From Costus lasius (lineage: Eukaryota; Streptophyta; Magnoliopsida; Zingiberales; Costaceae), in assembly GCA_027563935.2 (NCBI GenBank), contig CM050449.1, forward strand, positions 43,374,507 to 43,438,506: 64,000 nt of DNA, written 5' to 3'. The number at the start of each line of letters is the position of its first letter. Position 1 is the first letter of the stretch. Below are positions 44,999 to 57,509 of the stretch, in pieces. A program made the translations under genes and the position numbers. A model generated the notes under the pieces. The model saw nothing but the letters and a program-made list of their open reading frames with translations. It did no database searches and was not told the origin of the DNA.

Positions 44999-46854
44999 TG
45001 TTGGAGTGTATGCCCTAAGACCTAGTTTTGGTCCATCTCTGTACTACTTGACTACGATATTTATTTATATATCATTCTGGCATTGTCGTTATCATTGTTT
45101 GTTTACATCTACGATTTTGTACTTACATGATAATGTCCCTGGAGACAGATTGGATTTGTGCTCAAACTATTATCTCCAGTCAATGTACCTTAGTGGATAT
45201 GAGACAGCTATGGTTCTTGAGAGACTGGTATATGGGCTGGTTAGGCATGAGGTGTTAACGTATACATATGAGTATATTAGTGGTGGATATACTGGATCGA
45301 CCCGCTGTGAGACTATGACTTTGTGTCATGAGTTATCCTCACAAGTGACAGTGGATGCATTGATCCCTTGACATGAGGTCATTGACTGTTCTATATGGTT
45401 AGGGATATGCTTTGATACAACCTAACACCTCGCCGTAGTTGGGAGGTCATAACGGTTGTCACATGTCACGACCCATATGAGAAGGTCAATGTACAGACAG
45501 AGGATTTGCCCCTTCCTGAAGGAAGCTTGATATCCATGTAGCTCCTCTATGGTTGTATGACTAAAAGTGTATGGCCATACCCAGGTGAAGACCTAATTTA
45601 GTCATGACCATGAGCTTGGGTGAAAACAAGTTATGACACATTTGTCCAATCAGATATCAGTTTGGTAAAGGGACTATAATGTACCTGTACCTATTTGCGA
45701 TGATGGGGATGTTGATATTGATATCCATTCCAATGACTTGGGTAGCAGCGATGCATTGCTAGGTGCCACTCACTGCTTGTGATGACCTAAGTTCATCACT
45801 CCCAATGTCTGAGGAAACAACAGGGTCACACACCTTGATACTCGAGTTTTCATATTGATCGGGTAGCTTTTAGATCGAGTTATTGGATAACTCGGATCTA
45901 TTGCACCAATGGGCCGGATGAGATGGAAGAAACTTATTGGGGCCATGTTCCATTTTTGGCATATTGACCAAATTAACCATGGTTAACCTCACTTGATCTT
46001 GGGTTAAGATGGATTGGATTCAATGGCTTGGTTAATATCCATAATTGACCTTGGGCTAGGCCCATTACTTAATGGGGCTTACTAATATGTTGTAATGAAG
46101 AGATAAGAGGAGAAAAGGGTATAATGGGGAGAAGAATATTAAGTAGGCATATGGAGACTCCTAATTGGATTAGGAGTTGCGATTATGGCATGATTGACAT
46201 CATCAAGTGATTTAATTTGATTAGGATTTGATCTAATCACTTGAGATATTAATTGTGATATGATATGCACAAGTGGGGGCTGATTATTTACATAAATAAA
46301 GTCCTAATTGGATTAGGACTTTCGCCCAAACCAATTTAGGCAAGCTTTCATGATGCATTGACTTGGTGTTGGCGCATTCATGAGAGTTGTGCCTCTTTAG
46401 AAAATTTTTGGGCGCATGTGGCTGAATGCTTGCTTAGACAAGATATTGGCGCATATGGTTGAGAGATTTGATCAAGTAAATTGAGTGGATAATCACCCTA
46501 ATTAAGCCATAATCTTCCACACTTGCCATACTCCCCAAACCTCCTCATGCTCTTATAAAATAGACCCTAGCTGACCCCCTATCTTGGTACTAATTCTTGG
46601 AGGTGTGTAGAACAAGAGGGGTGATGGCTTGGAGTCTTGAAGATCTTCTTCTTCCATCAAAGGGCGCAACAAGCTTCTTCCTCCTTCCTTTCCTTGGCGC
46701 AAAGGAGCAAGAAGGCTTGCGGTACCTTCCTCTTCTTCTTCCCTTGGCGCCACTTCTCCTTGGTGGTTGGTGCAAATGATCAAGAGGCTCTCCTTAGGCG
46801 TGGATCTTCTACCCGAGTCTAGCACCGGGCGTGGAAGAAGAAGACTCGAGGAAT
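44999..46854 (+). repeat. copia solo LTR (C5), left piece
   Basis: It starts TGTTGGAGTGTATGCCC, follows the C4 LTR sequence (for example ATATCATTCTGGCATTGTCG and GATAATGTCCCTGGAGACAG) and stops at GACTCGAGGAAT, where the Athila-like element inserted. The left target copy is GAGAA (44994-44998). No coding sequence belongs to it; frames such as 46553-46906 are shadows. Confidence 0.9.
46554..46560 (+). promoter_or_regulatory. TATA box of the C5 LTR
   Basis: TATAAAA occupies the place where the related C4 LTRs carry TATATAAA, so it is the likely core promoter of this LTR. Confidence 0.55.
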
Positions 46855-48708
46855 TGTTGTAATCCAGAAGTGCACGGATACTCGAAGTAATAAAGAAAGA
46901 TATCAAACCACAGAGACCTACGTGTTAAGTACCAAATAGTTGTATTCTTACTAGCTAAGCAATCGATTATAACGCAAATAAATGATAGAGAGAACATGAA
47001 ATTAGAGAGAAACTAGGGCTAGGGTTTCATCCACCTTAATTTCAATGACCAGATATAAATAAAAGGTTGTCAGACTAATTTTATCATGATAAAGATATAA
47101 TTACTTCATAAAAGGATTATCTCACTTTCGTGTAGACAATCATGCAGGGACCGATCCTCGCTTTCATGCAAGATCTATCCCAAGTTGAAAATAAGTAAAT
47201 CATCAATCAAAGAACTCAAGGATCACTTTCGTGCATCCCAATCCTAAGTTGATTATCTCAAGTGGAATCTCAAGGATCACTTTCGTGCATCCGAGTCTCA
47301 ACACAGGTTCTACTTATGGTTCTCCAACATTCCGATCCTCACTTTCAGACAAGATCTTCACGTTTAACAAAATAACTCAATCCTAGATTCAAATTATCAA
47401 ACATGTCAATTATTATTCTAAAATCAAGAAATAAGAACTAACCTACTTTCTTACGGTGAGTTCCTAAATTTAATTTTAGGATTCCAAGTTCTCAAGCAAA
47501 TCACCTTTCAGTCCATATTGCGAAAACTCTAAAACATGCATGATAATAAGAAAACTATGGAGAATTATAGGCAATCATCACATATGTAGAATTATCATAA
47601 TAAAACTATTCTGACAAAATAGAAGTTATGTAATCATAAAAAATCAAGGGGATTACACCCCATATCCCAAATGATGTTTAAGCTAGCATGTAAAAAGAAA
47701 TACAATAAACCATAGTTTAGATTGATCAGAAATCGAAAAGAAGGGAAAATCAACTTTATAGCATGGATGTAATGAAAATTACAATCGTAATTTGCTCCAA
47801 GAACCCGCGATGAACAGTGGTGGCACCCATTCTTTCGTTGATTTCTCCTCCGACCGAGAACCTTTCTCTCTGAAACTTCTGGGGTATCGTCTCCTCCTCC
47901 AAGCGAAGCTTCCCTTCAAATTTCACAGCCATAGATGTGTTGTACGCTTCCCAGCGGTGAAACCTAGGGCGGCAGCGTGTAGCTCGATTTCTCCCTCGTT
48001 AGTGGATGAAAATTAGGGCCTTCACCCTTGGCGTGTTCTCCGCCTTGGAGGCTCCCTTTTTCCTTCTTACAGCTTTGAATTTAAGGGCCTGGATCGTCCA
48101 CAATCGATCACGCAAAAATCGGGCTTCAATTTGACCGTGGATGCCGTGAGCTAGAAATAGAATTACGGCCGTAATTGTCTTTACGGCATTGCCGTATTTC
48201 CTTTAAATTCTTCTGTATAGGATTCGATCAAAATTACGGTATCGTGGAAATGATTTCGGTAGTGCCGTAATTTCTGGAAATCTCTTGGGTCTGAAATCGC
48301 TTCAAAATACGGCACTGTGATTTTTCTTATGGTAGTGCCGTAATTTCGATGAAATTTTCTGTGCAAAATCATCCCAAAATATAGCAGTGCTCTGATATAA
48401 TGGTAATAATCGAAATTACGGTATCGTAATATAGATTACGGCACTACCGTAATTTGGGTTGTGGCTTCCATTTGCATGAAATTTGTCCTGTAATATCTTC
48501 TTGATGATGGGAATTATTCTATGTATCTGATTTTGCTTGAAAATGCCTTAAAATCCTGCCTTTTTACCTGAAAATGATCAAAAACTAAAATAGAAGTAGA
48601 TTCTGTAATATTTGATAAAAAGGCATGAAAATAAGCAAAGTGGTATAAATATGACACAAAAATATTAATGAAATGACACAAAATATACTGTAAATTTTGG
48701 TGTCATCA
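46855..48708 (-). repeat. Athila-like element 3' LTR
   Basis: This 1,854-bp LTR ends GGTGTCATCA on the + strand. Its left terminus is TGTTGTAATCC where the partner has TGATGTAATCC. It contains a cluster of ACGGCA-TGCCGT palindromes at about 48160-48450. The frame 47792-48016 recurs at 53525-53743 through LTR homology. Confidence 0.92.
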
Positions 48709-51186
48709 AACACATAAGGCTCAAACTTTGCTTGTCCTCAAGTAAATAAAATAGAATAAAGAACGATGCTATGGATAATATACTCTCTTATGAAAAATAA
48801 ATTTCTAAAATATAATCACTCATGAAATATTCCACTAATGCTACATAAAGCTTCAGATAAATGCATCATTTTTTGAAATTAATCTTTAAGATTCACAACT
48901 TTCATCAAATAAAATTTCACGACTTGTATAATAAAAAAATCTCAATCTCATGAATTCACCCAAGTTTTAGTTTAAATCTATCATACTTTTGTTTACAGGA
49001 ATAGGATATCCAAAATCTTTTTCCACTCAAAATTTTCTTCTTTCTTCATTTTACTTTTTTATCGTTTTTGATGGCATGTACCCACATAGATACACACTTT
49101 TTACTTGGACTTCAACTCTTATCTTCGTTACCGCTGTCAATTTTACACAGTGCCAAGTAGAGGAGTCATTTTCTTTTTCTCTTTCTCTCCCTCTTTTTTT
49201 TATAGACTTCAGCGCATGTCTTCGGTACAACTGTCAATTTTACACAGTGCCAAGTAGGGGAGTCTCTCTCTCTCTTTTTCTGGATCTTGGATTCTTTCTT
49301 CCCAACAAATAATAAAATAGACTAAACATCGACTAGGTTAATCAATTGATATTAATTCAAAAATTACACTCATATGCTCATTTTATTCAAGAAAGATACT
49401 TCACTCTTAGATTTCATTCATCAAACAACATACCTACCCAAAACCTCATGCATCAATCAACGAAAGATTTCAACAAGTAGATATATATTGAAGAAATAAA
49501 TTCAACATAATAGGTATATCTCTATTCACAAGTAAGCATAAACATAGAAAAATCCACACATCTCTCATCACAATGGATTCAAATCATAAACATCAAAAAT
49601 ATCAATATTAATGCAGAAGTACAAAGCATCAAACTCATGTAGTCAAGAGATGTAAAGTAGTAGATCGGTGTAATCACATAAGGCTCAAACAATGCAAAGG
49701 ATGTAAAGTGGTAGAAATTTTAGGAGAAGAAAAGTGTAGACAATCATATCAAGTAATCAAATCACAAGAAAGTGCAAACAATACTTACAAAACTATATAG
49801 CAAGCTCAATCATCGTCCAAGGCATAGCGTCGGGGCAAGTGCTACTTGGTCCAAAAATGCGTCTTTTGAAAATTTTACCTACACAATTTAAGGTACATAA
49901 GGCTCAGACCAAAAATAATCTCTTGCTTTAAAAAGAAATGATATAAAATATATTTTTTCAAAGGATAATTAGAGATATCGCTGGTGGTCCAAAGAAGGTG
50001 CCGGTGGAAAGAGCATATGTGGAATAGATGCCGGTGCCGACATTAGAGTGAGGATGTGTAGTCTCTAGTGGCATGCTAGAGCCTACAGTCGTGGTGGCAA
50101 ATTCGTCGGCTGGTGGGTGCAAAAGATAACACTGCAAAAATAAAAAAAAAATATCAGAGTCACTAAAGAAGATCCTACTGTGAAAATAAATAAAATCAAT
50201 GGAAACGGGGGCGATAAAAGAAGTAAGAGGCTACTTATGGTATAATCCAGTGTCGACGGCTAGAAATAGTGGTGTCAAAGGCAGCTGCAGTGGTGGTGGC
50301 AGGCCTGGAGGTGCTACGAATCTAGAGAAGAAGCTGCAGGTGTCCAAGGATAGCAGAGCAGCCTACTGATTTAGTTACAAAAAGTAGCTATACCCAAGAA
50401 AAAGATTTAATGATCCATAAAGAAAATAGATAGAACCATGAAGTAGAATAAAACTTCTTCTTTCTGGGCGTATTCAAGGATCAAAATCCGTCATGAATTT
50501 ATGGTATCAACAGAAAGAAGGCAAATCAGATTACTAAATCAAAAACTTCTGCATAAATTAATCAAGTACCAAAAGATGCTATGTGTTTTAGGATGATCTA
50601 TGAACTTTAAAATTCAACAAAAATATCTGAATAATAGTAAAAGATGAGTACTTCATGTTTGTGCCAAGGATAAAAAATTCTCCTAACCCAATTTCATAAA
50701 ATCACTGCGAGAAAACACCTAATCAAATAAGCAGAATGCGTTTTTGACATTATGGGCGTAATATTCCTTACGACAGTGCCATAAGTTGAACAAAACACTC
50801 GGGTTAGAAATATGCAAGAAATAAGATACCGTAAAGATTCTTACAGTACTGTCGTAAAAGTCAAAGAATTTTCGGATAAAAAATACTCAGAAATACAGCA
50901 CGTGAAGTTGAAAACGGTAAGAGATTACGGTACCGTAAAATTGCTTACGGTAGTGCCATAAAAATTAGTTAACTCTCGGGAAAGAAATCAACCCAAATTA
51001 CAGCCCGTGAAAAAGATTATGGTTGTGCCGTATTTTGCGCAAAATTTAATTTTCCCTGCAAAAAGAAATAAAAAATGAATTCTAAAAATAAATTAAAATA
51101 AAATAAACTAAACTTAAGTAAGAATGCTTGGGTTGCCTCCAAATAAGCGCTAATTTTAGGTCCATAGCTTGACCAAAACCCAAATT
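48709..51186 (-). other. Athila-like element, non-coding internal region
   Basis: In element direction this is the region after the ORFs and before the 3' LTR. It contains the post-pol phrase (51128-51165), an ACGG palindrome cluster (about 50745-51030), a duplicated CACAGTGCCAAGTAG phrase (49147 and 49242) and ACTTGAGGACAAGCAAAG next to the LTR. No real gene is seen; the frame 48989-49312 overlaps this duplicated repeat. Confidence 0.7.
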
Positions 51187-51801
51187 TCATGGTAAAGCAA
51201 GTGGATCAGTTCCATAGTAAATAGCATATAACTTTCTGCATTTCCTTTGTCCTGAAAGTTTAGCCACTAATCCAAACATCCAATATTTAATATAAATCAA
51301 GATTGACATGGCTTTCTCAAATATGCAGAAATCGAAATCAAAATTTTCATTTCCACTCAAATGATATTTAATAATCTTCCTAAATTTGTCAGAAAGTAAA
51401 ATCATTAGTCCTTTCTTCAAAATTATATTTTTAATTGCAATAGGACTTTGATCAAAAGATTCAAGTATTGGATCATCAAAATAGTCTTTCTGTTTCAAAT
51501 TAGATTCTTCAACAGAGCAAAATTTTTCAAATAAATCAAAAGATTGAACAGTAGATATGGGTAAAACATTAGAGTGAGATTCAACAATGTTGGTAATATT
51601 CAAATCCTTTTCAAGTTCTTCATGCACTTCATCAATTTCAAAATTACTAACAAAATCAGAGTAAGATTTTTCTAAATCAGTCCCCTCATATCCTTCATCA
51701 GATTTAACTACAAATAATATATCATCAAAAGAATCAGTTTCAAAACTATCACAAAAATCAAAAGGAGATTTAACAAAATCAATTTCTTCAAAATTTTCCA
51801 C
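51187..51801 (-). CDS. acidic ORF of the Athila-like element
   Basis: This 204-codon minus-strand frame is Asp-, Glu-, Ser- and Phe-rich (IDFVKSPFDFCDSFETDSFD, SFDQSPIAIKN). It ends in GTDPLALP, just before the phrase that follows pol in the base-layer Athila (42833). I recognise no enzyme motif. It may be what remains of a deleted gag-pol, joining a gag-side acidic linker to the last pol codons. The acidic composition recalls the [10 protein letters not shown] stretch next to the base-layer protease. Function unknown. Confidence 0.5.
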   Translation of the reverse strand: MENFEEIDFVKSPFDFCDSFETDSFDDILFVVKSDEGYEGTDLEKSYSDFVSNFEIDEVHEELEKDLNITNIVESHSNVLPISTVQSFDLFEKFCSVEESNLKQKDYFDDPILESFDQSPIAIKNIILKKGLMILLSDKFRKIIKYHLSGNENFDFDFCIFEKAMSILIYIKYWMFGLVAKLSGQRKCRKLYAIYYGTDPLALP

Positions 51802-51888
51802 AAATAAATTATCAGAATAATCAATTTTACAATCTCAAAATTAGAGTGAGATTCATTAATGTTCACATAAGGCTCAATCTCAAAACAA

Positions 51889-52395
51889 TCATACAGAGGG
51901 GGAATTTTCTAAATCAATTTCTTCAGTTTCCAAATCAAACTCAAATGAACAAGCCTGTTGTGCTATCTTGGCTTCTAACATTTCAGTATTAGCAGATATA
52001 GATTCTACTTGAGAAGCAAGATGACGAACTATCCCTTTGAGATCTTCAATATTCTTACTTTGATTTGTCAAGAATTTTTCAACCATGGATGCTAACCTAG
52101 ATTTCTCAGTTTCCTCAAAGTATGGTTCAGAAACATGATTTGGAGCAGTTAAAAATTGGCAATCATAAGTATAATGATCAAAACATCCACAAATATCACA
52201 TCTAACAGATGAATAAGATGTCCTAACAAGGTGCATATAAGAGTGGAATTTTAATTTATCTGCAAGAGTGCATAATGAATCATCTTCATACTTAACTTGT
52301 GGCATGTATACCTCACCTCTTTCAGTTGCCCACAAGTAGTGATTAAAAGACATATCTTCAAATCTATCAAGAACAGAAAGATTATCCAACACCAA
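51889..52395 (-). pseudogene. gag: Athila-like Gag remnant with zinc knuckle
   Basis: A 168-codon frame contains RCDICGCFDHYTYDC, a CCHC zinc knuckle (C-X2-C-X4-H-X4-C), around residue 65-80. A coiled segment follows (IEDLKGIVRHLASQVESISA) like the C-terminal part of Athila Gag. The N-terminal capsid part is missing; only about 190 bp separate the ATG from the primer site. It could bind element RNA, but it is far shorter than typical Athila Gag. Confidence 0.65.
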
Positions 52396-52560
52396 TCAAT
52401 CAATTTTTTTTTTCAAGCAAATTCAAAATTTTCAATATCACAAATTTGTCACAACTGTGAAAATCCAAAACTTGCAAAAACAGAAAACAAAGTTAAATCT
52501 AAAAACAAATAAAACTTAGTTTAGCAATACTAACAACTATTTTCATATTAACAAAACTGA

Positions 52561-52580
52561 GGTCTCCGGCAACGGCGCCA
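52561..52580 (-). other. primer binding site of the Athila-like element (tRNA-Asp)
   Basis: On the minus strand this reads TGGCGCCGTTGCCGGAGACC, a few bases after the LTR end. The first 15 bases match the tRNA-Asp primer site known from Athila and Tat elements. This fixes the element's direction. Confidence 0.92.
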
Positions 52581-52586
52581 AAAACT

Positions 52587-54001
52587 TGATGTAATCCGCA
52601 AGTGCATGGATACTCGAAGTAATAAAAAAAGATATCGAACCACAGAGACCTACATGTTAAGTACCAAATAGTTGTATTCTTACTAGCTAAGAAATCGATT
52701 ATAATGCAAGTAAATGATAGAAAGAACACGAAATCAGAGAGAAACGGGGGCTAGGGTTTCATCTACCTTAACTTCAATGACCAGATATGAATAAAAGGTT
52801 GTCAGACTAATTTTATCATGATAAAGATATAATTTATTTCATAAAAGGATTATCTCACTTTCGTGCAGACAATCATGCAGGGACCGATCATCGCTTTCAT
52901 GTAATATCTATCCCAAGATGAAAATAAGTAAATCATCAATCAAAGAACTCAAGGATCACTTTCGTGCATCGGAATCTTAAGTTGATTATCTCAAGTGGAA
53001 TCTCAAGGATCACTTTCGTGCATCCGAGTCTCAACACAGGTTCTACTTATGGTTCTCCAATGTTCCGATCCTCACTTTTGCACAAGATCTTCACGTTTAA
53101 CAAAATAACTCAATCCTAGATTCAAATTATCAAACATGACAATTATTATTCTAAAATCAAGAAATAAGAACTAACCTAATTTCTTATAGTGAGTTCCTAA
53201 ATTCAATTTTAGGGTTCCAAGTTCTCAAGCAAATCACCCTTCAGTTCATATTGCGAAAACTCTAAAACATGCACAATAATAAGAAAACTATGGAGAATTA
53301 TAGGCAATCATCACATAAGTAGAATTATCATAATAAAACTATTCTGACAAAATAGAAGTTATCTAATCATAAAAAATCAAGGGGATTACATCCCATGTCC
53401 CAAATAATGTTTAAGCTAGCATGAAAAAAGAAATACAATAAATCATAGTTTAGATTGATCAGAAATCGAAAAGAAGGGAAAATCAACTTTACAGCACGAC
53501 CGTAATGAAAATTACAGCCGTAATTTGCTCCAAGAACCCACGGTGAATAGTGCAGGCGCCCACTCTTTCGTTGATTTCTCCTCTGACCGAGATCCTTTCT
53601 CTCTGAAACTTCTGGGTATCGTCTCCTCCTCCAAGCAAAGCTGCCCCTCAAATTTCACGGCCGGAGCTGTATGCTTCCCAGCGGTGAAACTTAAGGCGGC
53701 GGCGTGTAGCTCGATTTCTCCCTCGTTAGTGGATGAAAATTAGGGCTTTCACCCTTAGCATGTTCTCCTCCTCGGAAGCTCCCTTTTTTCTTCATACAGC
53801 TTTGAATTTAAGGGTCTGGATCGTCCGCAATCGATCGCGCCAGAAATAGAATTACGAATGTAATTATCTTTACGGCACTGCCGTATTTCCTATAAATTCT
53901 TCTGTATAGGATTCGATCAGATATAGAATTATGGCCGTAATTGTCTTTACGGTCTGAAGTCGCTTCAAAATACGGCACCGCGATTTTTCTTACGGCAGTG
54001 C
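52587..54001 (-). repeat. Athila-like element 5' LTR, piece next to the primer site
   Basis: It starts TGATGTAATCCGCAAGTGC and parallels 46855 onward. It stops at TACGGCAGTGC, where C4 inserted; AGTGC (53997-54001) is the first C4 TSD copy. Confidence 0.92.
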
Positions 54002-55261
54002 TGTTGGTGTATATGCCCTTGGACCCGTTGTTGGTCCATCTTGTACTGTTTGACATTGATATTAATATATCATTCTGGCATTGTCGTTATTATGATATGT
54101 TTACATCTGTGATTATGTACATGGATAATAATGTCCCTGGAGACAGATTGTATCTATGCTCAAACGGTGTGTCCCCAGTCGAGTAACTGAGTGGATAAGG
54201 GACAGCTCTGGTACATGTGAGACTAGTATATGGGCTGGTTACGCACGGGGTGCTAACGCAGGCATATGGGTATATTAGTGGTGGATATACTGGACCGACC
54301 TGCTGTGAGGCTTTAACTTGGTGTCATGAGTTAAGCTCACATGTGACAGGAGATGCATTGATCTATTGACTTGAGGTCATTGACTCTTCTATATGGTTAG
54401 GGGCATACTTTTATAAAACCTAATGCCTCGCCGTAGCAGGGAGGTCATAACGGTTGTCATTGGGTATGTCACGACCCATATGAGAAGATCAATGGACAGA
54501 CATAGGATTTGCCCCTTCCTACGGGAAGCTTGATATCCACGAGGCCCCCCTATGGTTGCATGACTGAAAGTGTATGGCCATACCCAAGTGAAAGCCTGAT
54601 TTAGTCATGACCATGAGATTGGGTGAAAATAAAGTGGTGACACACTTTGTCCAATCGAATATCAGTTCGGCAAAGAGACTGTAATGCATCGGTACCTTGT
54701 TGCGATGATGGGGATGTCGATGTTGATATCCATTCTGATGACTTGGGTAGCAGCGATGCACTGCTAGGTGCCAATCACTGCTTGTGATGACTCGGTTCAT
54801 CACTACCAACGTCTGAGGAACCTACAGGGTCGCACAACTTGAAACTCGGGTTCTCGTATTGATCGGGTAGCCTATTGATTGAGTTATTAGATAACTCAGA
54901 TCTGTTTGGGAGAATCCATCAGCACCACTGTGCTAGATGAGATGAAGGGAATCATTTGGAGCTAACTTGTTTTTGGGCCGAGTAGGCCAAATGGGCCCAA
55001 TAGATCAAGTTGGGCTAATAGGCCAAATGGGCTCAATAAGCCATTTGGGCCAATGGGCCAAATGGAATGGCGCAAGCTACTTGGAGTGAGCTTGGCGCAT
55101 TTCCTTGAGGTGGACAAATCCAAGTTGGACATCTTCTTAAGGTGAGAAGATTGGAGCTTCTCACTTGGAGTGGGTGAATGTACTTGGGCGCATGGGACTT
55201 GGAGTGGGCGAATGTACTTGGGCGCATGGCACTTGGAGTGGCAGAAATGGGTTTTACCTCT

Positions 55262-55319
55262 TGAAGAGGTGTGTCTCTTCATGAAGAGGTGTGCCTCTTC
55301 ACTAGTGAAGAGGTGCACC
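55262..55319 (+). repeat. near-palindromic 20-bp units upstream of the C4 TATA box
   Basis: Three units based on TGAAGAGGTGTGTCTCTTCA lie 15-70 bp before the TATA box. The 3' LTR has four units at 62279-62353. Confidence 0.8.
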
Positions 55320-55329
55320 TATTTATGGG

Positions 55330-55337
55330 TATATAAA
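55330..55337 (+). promoter_or_regulatory. TATA box of the C4 5' LTR
   Basis: TATATAAA is repeated at 62366-62373 in the 3' LTR. Position and sequence fit the LTR core promoter. Confidence 0.65.
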
Positions 55338-55893
55338 CTCCATTCCTCCCCCCTCGTCGCAACTCTTGAACTCTTGCCCCCCTTGTCCCCTTGTCGCCAC
55401 TCCTGGAAAGAGGGAGAGGGATGTTCGCCCATTGCTTCTCCTCTTCCCTTTAGTGAGTTCAGAATTTTGGAAGTTCCTTGGCGCCCTCCTCTCCAAAGTT
55501 GGACTTTGGCTTCGGTTGATTCCAGTTCGGATCTTGGTGGAGTGCTTCAAGAGTTGGACTCCGACGAAGCTCCACCTCCTCTCCTTGGCATCTCCTCTGG
55601 AGTTGGCACAAGTGATTGAGGAAGTCTCCCAAAGGCGTTGATCTTCTTCCCGAGGCTAGCACTGGGCGTGGAAGAAGAGGATTCGAGGTTCGGCTGTGTG
55701 CGAGACTGCAGAGGGCGCACATTTGGACGCCTGCATCGCATCACTTAATTTGCATCAAGGTATCATCTCCTACTCACCGTGTCGATCTCCTCGCAAGACT
55801 CGATCTTCTGGGTTTTTGGGACTGGCCTATTTCGGGGATTGCTTCCGCTGTGCTTGTCTGTGAAATTTTAAAATCCCCGGGGTTTCCCAACAG

Positions 55894-55906
55894 TGGTATC
55901 AGAGCC
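55894..55906 (+). other. primer binding site of C4 (tRNA-iMet)
   Basis: TGGTATCAGAGCC lies one base after the LTR end AACA and matches the initiator tRNA-Met site. Confidence 0.92.
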
Positions 55907-57509
55907 ATCTTGAGAACTCGAATTGTGTTTTATGCTTTTATTATATGCTCACATGCCATCTGAAATTTTTCAAAAATTTGCATATGCGCATGGATTTTTC
56001 TAAGTAAGAAAAATTATAAGTTTTTCGTTCCTGATATCTATTCGATCTCTTTGGTTCTTCGCTTTTTTTTCACATGGTGGGATAGACCCATATGTGAGAG
56101 AATTAATTTCTCCCCACGCATGTAGGATAGACCTACTATGTGGGACTTCTTGGCAAGTTAAGGATTGCAAGGGTAGACGGCAAGCGTGCTTGGAGCATGC
56201 ATGCGTCACTTGTGTACTCCTGAGAGAAACGAAAAGTCCTAGATTTGCGAACGGACGTTGAGGTTGAAAGACATGTTTTCTAAGAAACTAAAACTGAAGT
56301 TTTATGTTTTCATGAGCATATAGAAAAGCATGAGATGATTGTGCGTCGTGTTGTGGTTATAGTCAAGCCTCTTGTATGCCTGTGATGTATTTATGTGAGG
56401 CCTGCGTGCCGCTTTTTCTTTTTGTTTTGTAAACTCACAAAGAAGATTAGGGGCGCATCCCTCATGGAGCTTACATCTTGGCGCATCAACCATGATGGCT
56501 CATCTTGCTTGGTGGCATAAGTAAGGGCTTGGCCGAACCTAGGGTTCGTGTGCTATCCCTCTTGGCATAAGCATTATGGCACTTCATGCATGGAGGAGCC
56601 ATCAAGGTATTGGCCAAACCCTTGGGTTTGCGTGCTATGCCTTGATGTGGAGGACCTTGAATCCACACTTGAAGATAAAGCTTGGTGGCGGCTAGGTTAG
56701 GTCTTGTTGGGGCTTGTCACCTAGGTCAAGCATGAACATCCTTTGGCATGTGATGGTTCATTGCGTTGATTAGGCTATGACCACATCGCTTGTTTACTGT
56801 TTTTCAATATTTGCTAAAGCATTCCTGGTTGTGTTTTATCCTTTTGTTATCACTATAGGATTGCATGCCTGTAATGTTAGACAAAAGATAAAACTAAGAG
56901 GATGAGACCTCAAAAACCCTCAGAATAATATCGAGTCTGTAGCCTTCTGACGCGTAGCCCTCGTCAAGCTATCGATCAGTGGTGTTGTGCACTGTTTCCC
57001 ACCCTAGTGGGACACACCCACTTATCTTTAGAAGGTGTGTGGTGGCAATGGTTTCCTGAGTCCAGTTAAAATCCTGGACGTGCCCTAGCAAGGAAGCTCG
57101 TTGGCCCTGGGCATAACTGTCAGGACAGACTTGACTAGATTTCATATGTGGTGGCCATATGATGGAATTCTAGAGGCAACCTCGAGAGGTTAGGGTTTTG
57201 TGTTGTTCTAGCCCTAGCTGGGCACGAAATGCTTGAACTGTCTTGAGAAGGGGAATTGCCCTGGGGGCAATTGGCCGGCGTGCCTACCTTACGAAGCATG
57301 AGTCACTTTGTGCATCTCATCCCACCCTAATGGGACGCGAAGCCTCGTATGGAATAGGGATCCCATCTCACTAGGAAATCTTGGATTTCCTGATTGACTT
57401 TGTGGGTTGTCAATTCGATTAAAATAGTGGAAGCCATAATCATTTAATGCAAGTCCAGATTAAATGATTCGAAGTAGTACTAATCTGCTTTCTTGGTTGT
57501 TGTAGATCA
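55907..57509 (+). other. C4 untranslated leader
   Basis: About 1.6 kb with no recognised gene. Its last part (56880-57480) is similar in plan to the C3 leader, with phrases such as GATCCCATCTCACTA before the gag start. Confidence 0.75.

Larger units (their letters stand above)
54002..55892 (+). repeat. C4 5' LTR
   Basis: It begins TGTTGGTGTATATGCCC and ends TTTCCCAACA. It carries short GAAGAGGTG hairpin units and a TATATAAA box near 55330. Frames such as 55170-55619 recur in part in the 3' LTR and overlap on both strands, so they are not called as genes. Confidence 0.93.

Noticed and set aside
46553..46906. 117-codon minus-strand frame as a possible host gene
   Set aside because: It spans the C5 LTR end and the start of the Athila-like LTR, so it crosses an insertion boundary.
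55170..55619. 149-codon frame in the C4 5' LTR
   Set aside because: The 3' LTR does not keep the whole frame, and it runs through the palindromic units and the TATA box.
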